Assembly (NCBI GenBank): GCA_943704415.1
Contig: CALSCO010000358.1
Location: 1-12,142 of the forward strand
Origin: Parvularia atlantis
Taxonomy: Eukaryota > Opisthokonta > Rotosphaerida
Direction of reading: 5' to 3'
Length of the DNA: 12,142 bases
In this document: piece after piece, positions 9,992 to 12,142 of the stretch
Layout: each line of letters opens with the position of its first letter
How positions within the stretch are numbered: the first letter of the stretch is position 1
Program-made: the position numbers and the translations under genes
Notes under the pieces: generated by a model
The model's database searches: none
The model's input: only the letters and a program-made list of their open reading frames with translations
What the model was told of the DNA's origin: nothing

Positions 9992-10949
9992 ATGACTCAT
10001 CGACACCTGCCTGACGAGCCGCTGTCAGCCGTGCTCGGCGCCGCGCCGCGCCCCGTGCTGGCGCTCCCGCGCACCGCGACCGTGCGCGAGGCGCTGCAGA
10101 AACTGCACGACGCAGACGTGCAGTCGCTCGCCGTCGACGGCAGCGGCGCCGGCAGCTTCCTCGGCCTGGTTAGCGCGTTCGACCTGATCACCCACGTCCT
10201 CAGCGCGGTCCGCAGCCAGGGCCTCGACGGCGCCCTGGCGCTCGACGGCCAGCGCTTCAACGCCGCCGTCACGAGCGCACTCGGCCTGTCGCTCGAGGGC
10301 CGCATGGTCTACGCCTACGACCACGGCGCGACGCTCAAGCCCGTGCTGGACGCGTTCGCGCTGGGCGTGCACCGCGTCCTCGTGACCACGCCCGGCAGCG
10401 CCGAGTCGCCCGCGGTGCTGACGCAGACCGACGTGGCGCGCTTCGTCGTCGCGTACGGCGTGGCTGCGTTCGGCGTCGACCCGCACGCGACCCTGGCCCA
10501 GCTGCGCCTGTTTGAGGAGCCCGGCGCGGGCGTTCTCACGGTCGCCGCGACGGAGAGCGCGCTCAACGGCTTCAACAAGCTCGCACTCAACGAGGTCACG
10601 GCCGCGGCCGTGGTTGACGCCGCCGGCCGGCTCGTCGGCACGCTCAGCGTCAGCGACGCACGCGGCCTCACCGCCGACGACCTCGCCGACGTCGCCCTGC
10701 CCGTGCTCGATTTCCTCGCCAAGCGCCCGCGTCGGCACGCGCACCAGCTGGTCGTGCGCAGCTCCACGCCCGTGGCCGAGGCCCTCGCGATCATGACCGA
10801 CGAGCACGTGCACCGCGTCTGGGTCGTCGACGGCGACAATCATCCGCGCGGCGTCGTGACCATGAGGTGCGCGCGCACGCGAGCCTGTACGGCGTGCTGA
10901 TCGGCGCGCCATCACCAGCGACATCGTCGGCCGCATCGCCGCCGCCTGA
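9992..10949 (+). CDS. Four-CBS-domain protein (SNF4/AMPK-gamma-like)
   Basis: Two exons, 9992-10866 and 10919-10949, give 301 residues. Four CBS repeats fill the protein: about 16-75 (ATVREALQKLHDADVQSLAV ... LGLVSAFDLI), 103-160 (YDHGATLKPVLDAFALGVHR ... LTQTDVARFV), 178-225 (LALNEVTAAAVVDAAGRLVG then LSVSDARG) and 250-300 (TPVAEALAIMTDEHVHRVWV then GVVTMSDIVGRIAAA). The layout and the VHRVWVVD motif resemble AMPK gamma subunits and related adenylate-sensing CBS proteins (Sds23 or plant PV42 types). It could sense energy state as a kinase or phosphatase partner, but the exact family is not resolved. Removing the last intron (gtgcgc...caccag) completes CBS4 with SDIVGRI; retaining it gives a stop at 10900 and a broken CBS4. 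Only 42 bp separate it from the NELF gene stop. No membrane segment or signal is seen. Confidence 0.82.
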
Positions 10950-11014
10950 GCCCGGGAAGAAAGAGGGTGTCCTCGCCGCGCCGCGTTAACACAAACAAAT
11001 ACCACCGCCGCCGG

Positions 11015-11752
11015 TCAGAGCGTGTCGAGCAGCCGTCGCAGCACCGCGCGCACGCTGGCCGCGTCCAGGCCGGCGGCGCGTGCGAGGGCGATCGTGCTGG
11101 CGAGCGCGTCCTGCGTGTGGCGTGCCAGGGCGCCGTCTGGCCCGCTCGCCTGGCTCAGGCCTGCGCTCGCCGCTGGCCCTCGCGAGGAGGCGTGCGTCGT
11201 GGCATCGCTCGGGTCCGCGGGCAGCTCCATGTCGTACAGCTGCCAGTAGCCGTCGTCGTCCGCCGGCTGCTGTGCGCCGCTTGTCCGCGCGGGCCTGGCG
11301 TGCCGCTCGCGAAAGTGCCGGTCGGCCTCCTCGCGCGTGGGCGCCCACACGTCCATCGCCTCGGCCTGCGCCACCGTGGCGCCGTGGAAGCGCCACGCGC
11401 CGTCCTCCCAGAGCAGCTGCATCAGCAGCACCTCGCCCGCGCCCGGCGGCCGCACCCGGTCCAGTGCGACGTAGCAGTGCAGCGTGTCCGCATCCGGCCG
11501 GTGGTACCACATCTGCAGCGCGGCGCCGTCGTCGGCGTCGGCGTGCGACCGGGCGATCAGTGCGCGTCGCAACGCGTCGGCGTCGTGTGGCGTCCACGCA
11601 AAGTGCTCGATCGGGTCGTCCGCGCCCAGGAATTGGTTGCGCTGCCGCAGCAGCCGCGACACATCGTCCGATTCGGCCCACGCCGGCACGCGGCGCTCGT
11701 GCAGCGCCAGCACGGCGGCCGAGCGGGCCGCGCGCGCGAGCTTGTCGCACAT
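11015..11752 (-). CDS. Conserved-looking protein of unknown function
   Basis: Single uninterrupted frame of 245 residues from the ATG at 11752; an in-frame ATG at 11782 would add ten. I prefer 11752, since the upstream ATG lies within a copy of a CAACATTC repeat that recurs in the flanking non-coding DNA. I do not recognise the family. The middle contains WYHRPDADTLHCYVALDRV and EVLLMQLLWEDGAWRFHGAT, which look like a beta-rich folded core, then an acidic aromatic motif DDDGYWQLYDMELP, a Ser/Ala/Gly-rich linker and a helical tail ending VRAVLRRLLDTL. A DDxYWxxYD-like element of this sort is known to me from uncharacterised fungal proteins. It is the only gene here without an intron. No signal peptide or membrane helix is evident. 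Strong GC3 and length support it as real coding DNA. Confidence 0.65.
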   Translation of the reverse strand: MCDKLARAARSAAVLALHERRVPAWAESDDVSRLLRQRNQFLGADDPIEHFAWTPHDADALRRALIARSHADADDGAALQMWYHRPDADTLHCYVALDRVRPPGAGEVLLMQLLWEDGAWRFHGATVAQAEAMDVWAPTREEADRHFRERHARPARTSGAQQPADDDGYWQLYDMELPADPSDATTHASSRGPAASAGLSQASGPDGALARHTQDALASTIALARAAGLDAASVRAVLRRLLDTL

Positions 11753-11937
11753 CAATACCGCGGAGCCAGTGCACAACAACATTCAACATTGTCACTGATC
11801 TCTCGGCGTCATCGTCATACCTCACCCGCTTACCTCAGCCATCTCGGCCTACGTCAGCCACCGCCTAGTCCCCTCTTAAACCGTGCCCCACCCCCTGTGT
11901 TGTGTGTCTTCCGTCGCTTACGAACCACGAAGTCTTA

Positions 11938-11965
11938 CAACATTCACGATCATTCAACAACATTC
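11938..11965. repeat. Repeated CAACATTC octamers upstream of the unknown gene
   Basis: Exact copies of CAACATTC occur at 11938-11945 and 11958-11965, and a third at 11777-11784 near the gene start. On the strand of the downstream gene they read GAATGTTG. They could be a promoter element or low-complexity sequence; function is unknown. Confidence 0.45.
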
Positions 11966-12053
11966 CAACGACCTGTTCCTGAACGGCCGTGTGCGCACGT
12001 TAATATCGGCACATGACACGCCGTTTCGCCTTCCGGCGGTCTGGCCAGACGCT

Positions 12054-12067
12054 AGAGAGAGAGAGAG
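12054..12067. repeat. (AG)7 microsatellite
   Basis: Seven exact AG units; a second short CACACACAGAGAGAGA-type run lies at 12107-12121. Simple repeats of this kind are common in fungal intergenic DNA and sometimes bind GAGA-type factors. Confidence 0.8.
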
Positions 12068-12075
12068 TTATTCCT

Positions 12076-12099
12076 CCGGCATGGCTCTCAGCCATCCGG
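12076..12099. repeat. Perfect hairpin-forming inverted repeat
   Basis: CCGG, one unpaired C, ATGGCT, loop CTC, AGCCAT, CCGG: ten paired bases with a three-base loop and a single bulge. No T-tract follows and the genome is eukaryotic, so this is not a bacterial-type terminator. Its role is unknown. Confidence 0.6.
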
Positions 12100-12142
12100 G
12101 TTTGACCACACACAGAGAGAGATGAGTTACGAGAAAACAACC

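Larger units (their letters stand above)
11783..12142. other. Non-coding right flank, lower GC, repeat bearing
   Basis: About 360 bases to the window edge with no supported gene. Composition is clearly less GC-rich than the coding DNA. It includes the upstream region of the 11015-11752 gene, copies of CAACATTC, an (AG)7 microsatellite and a strong hairpin. A short ATG-led frame begins at 12122 and runs off the edge, too short to judge. Confidence 0.5.

Noticed and set aside
10025-11005. 326-residue open frame on the minus strand
   Set aside because: It is antisense to the four-CBS gene, lacks any recognisable motif, and is kept open by GC-rich codon bias.
12076-12099. Bacterial rho-independent terminator
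   Set aside because: There is a stem but no T-tract, and the intron-rich genes show the genome is eukaryotic.
12122-12142. ATG-led frame of seven codons at the right edge
   Set aside because: Too short to judge as the start of a gene; it runs off the window.

Overview
The window looks like a gene-dense, GC-rich nuclear segment of a fungus, most likely a basidiomycete yeast. Ten protein genes lie on both strands. Nine are cut by many short introns (about 45-136 bp, 40 in all), and several are separated by only 18-90 bp. High GC, short introns, tight packing and the gene set would fit a Malassezia-like Ustilaginomycotina genome, but that placement is inference: no rRNA or other phylogenetic marker is present. 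There are no tRNAs, mobile elements, CRISPR arrays or prokaryotic operons. I built the exon models by hand, requiring each junction to keep the frame and the family alignment; unless noted, all junctions are GT...AG.

Layout from the left: a 5'-truncated SET-domain protein of the SETD9 type (+, 1-1451); a tiny predicted mitochondrial protein (+, 1539-1972); prohibitin-2 (-, 2156-3511); a DTW-domain tRNA aminocarboxypropyltransferase (+, 3548-4351); peptidyl-tRNA hydrolase 2 (-, 4384-5135); galactose-1-phosphate uridylyltransferase (-, 5154-6439); a Rab2-type GTPase (-, 6686-7723); an NELF-C/D (TH1) homologue (+, 7856-9949); a four-CBS-domain protein (+, 9992-10949); a conserved-looking protein of unknown function (-, 11015-11752); and a lower-GC, repeat-containing 390 bp stretch to the right edge.

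The genes do not form one pathway. There is a loose mitochondrial theme (small presequence protein, PHB2, membrane-anchored PTH2) and a tRNA theme (DTW protein, PTH2), which may be chance. The most notable contents are two proteins best known from animals, NELF-C/D and SETD9. Also notable are a splice-donor preference for GTGCG in place of the usual GTRAGT, at least one clear GC-AG intron, and very small intergenic distances that force shared promoters and overlapping transcripts.
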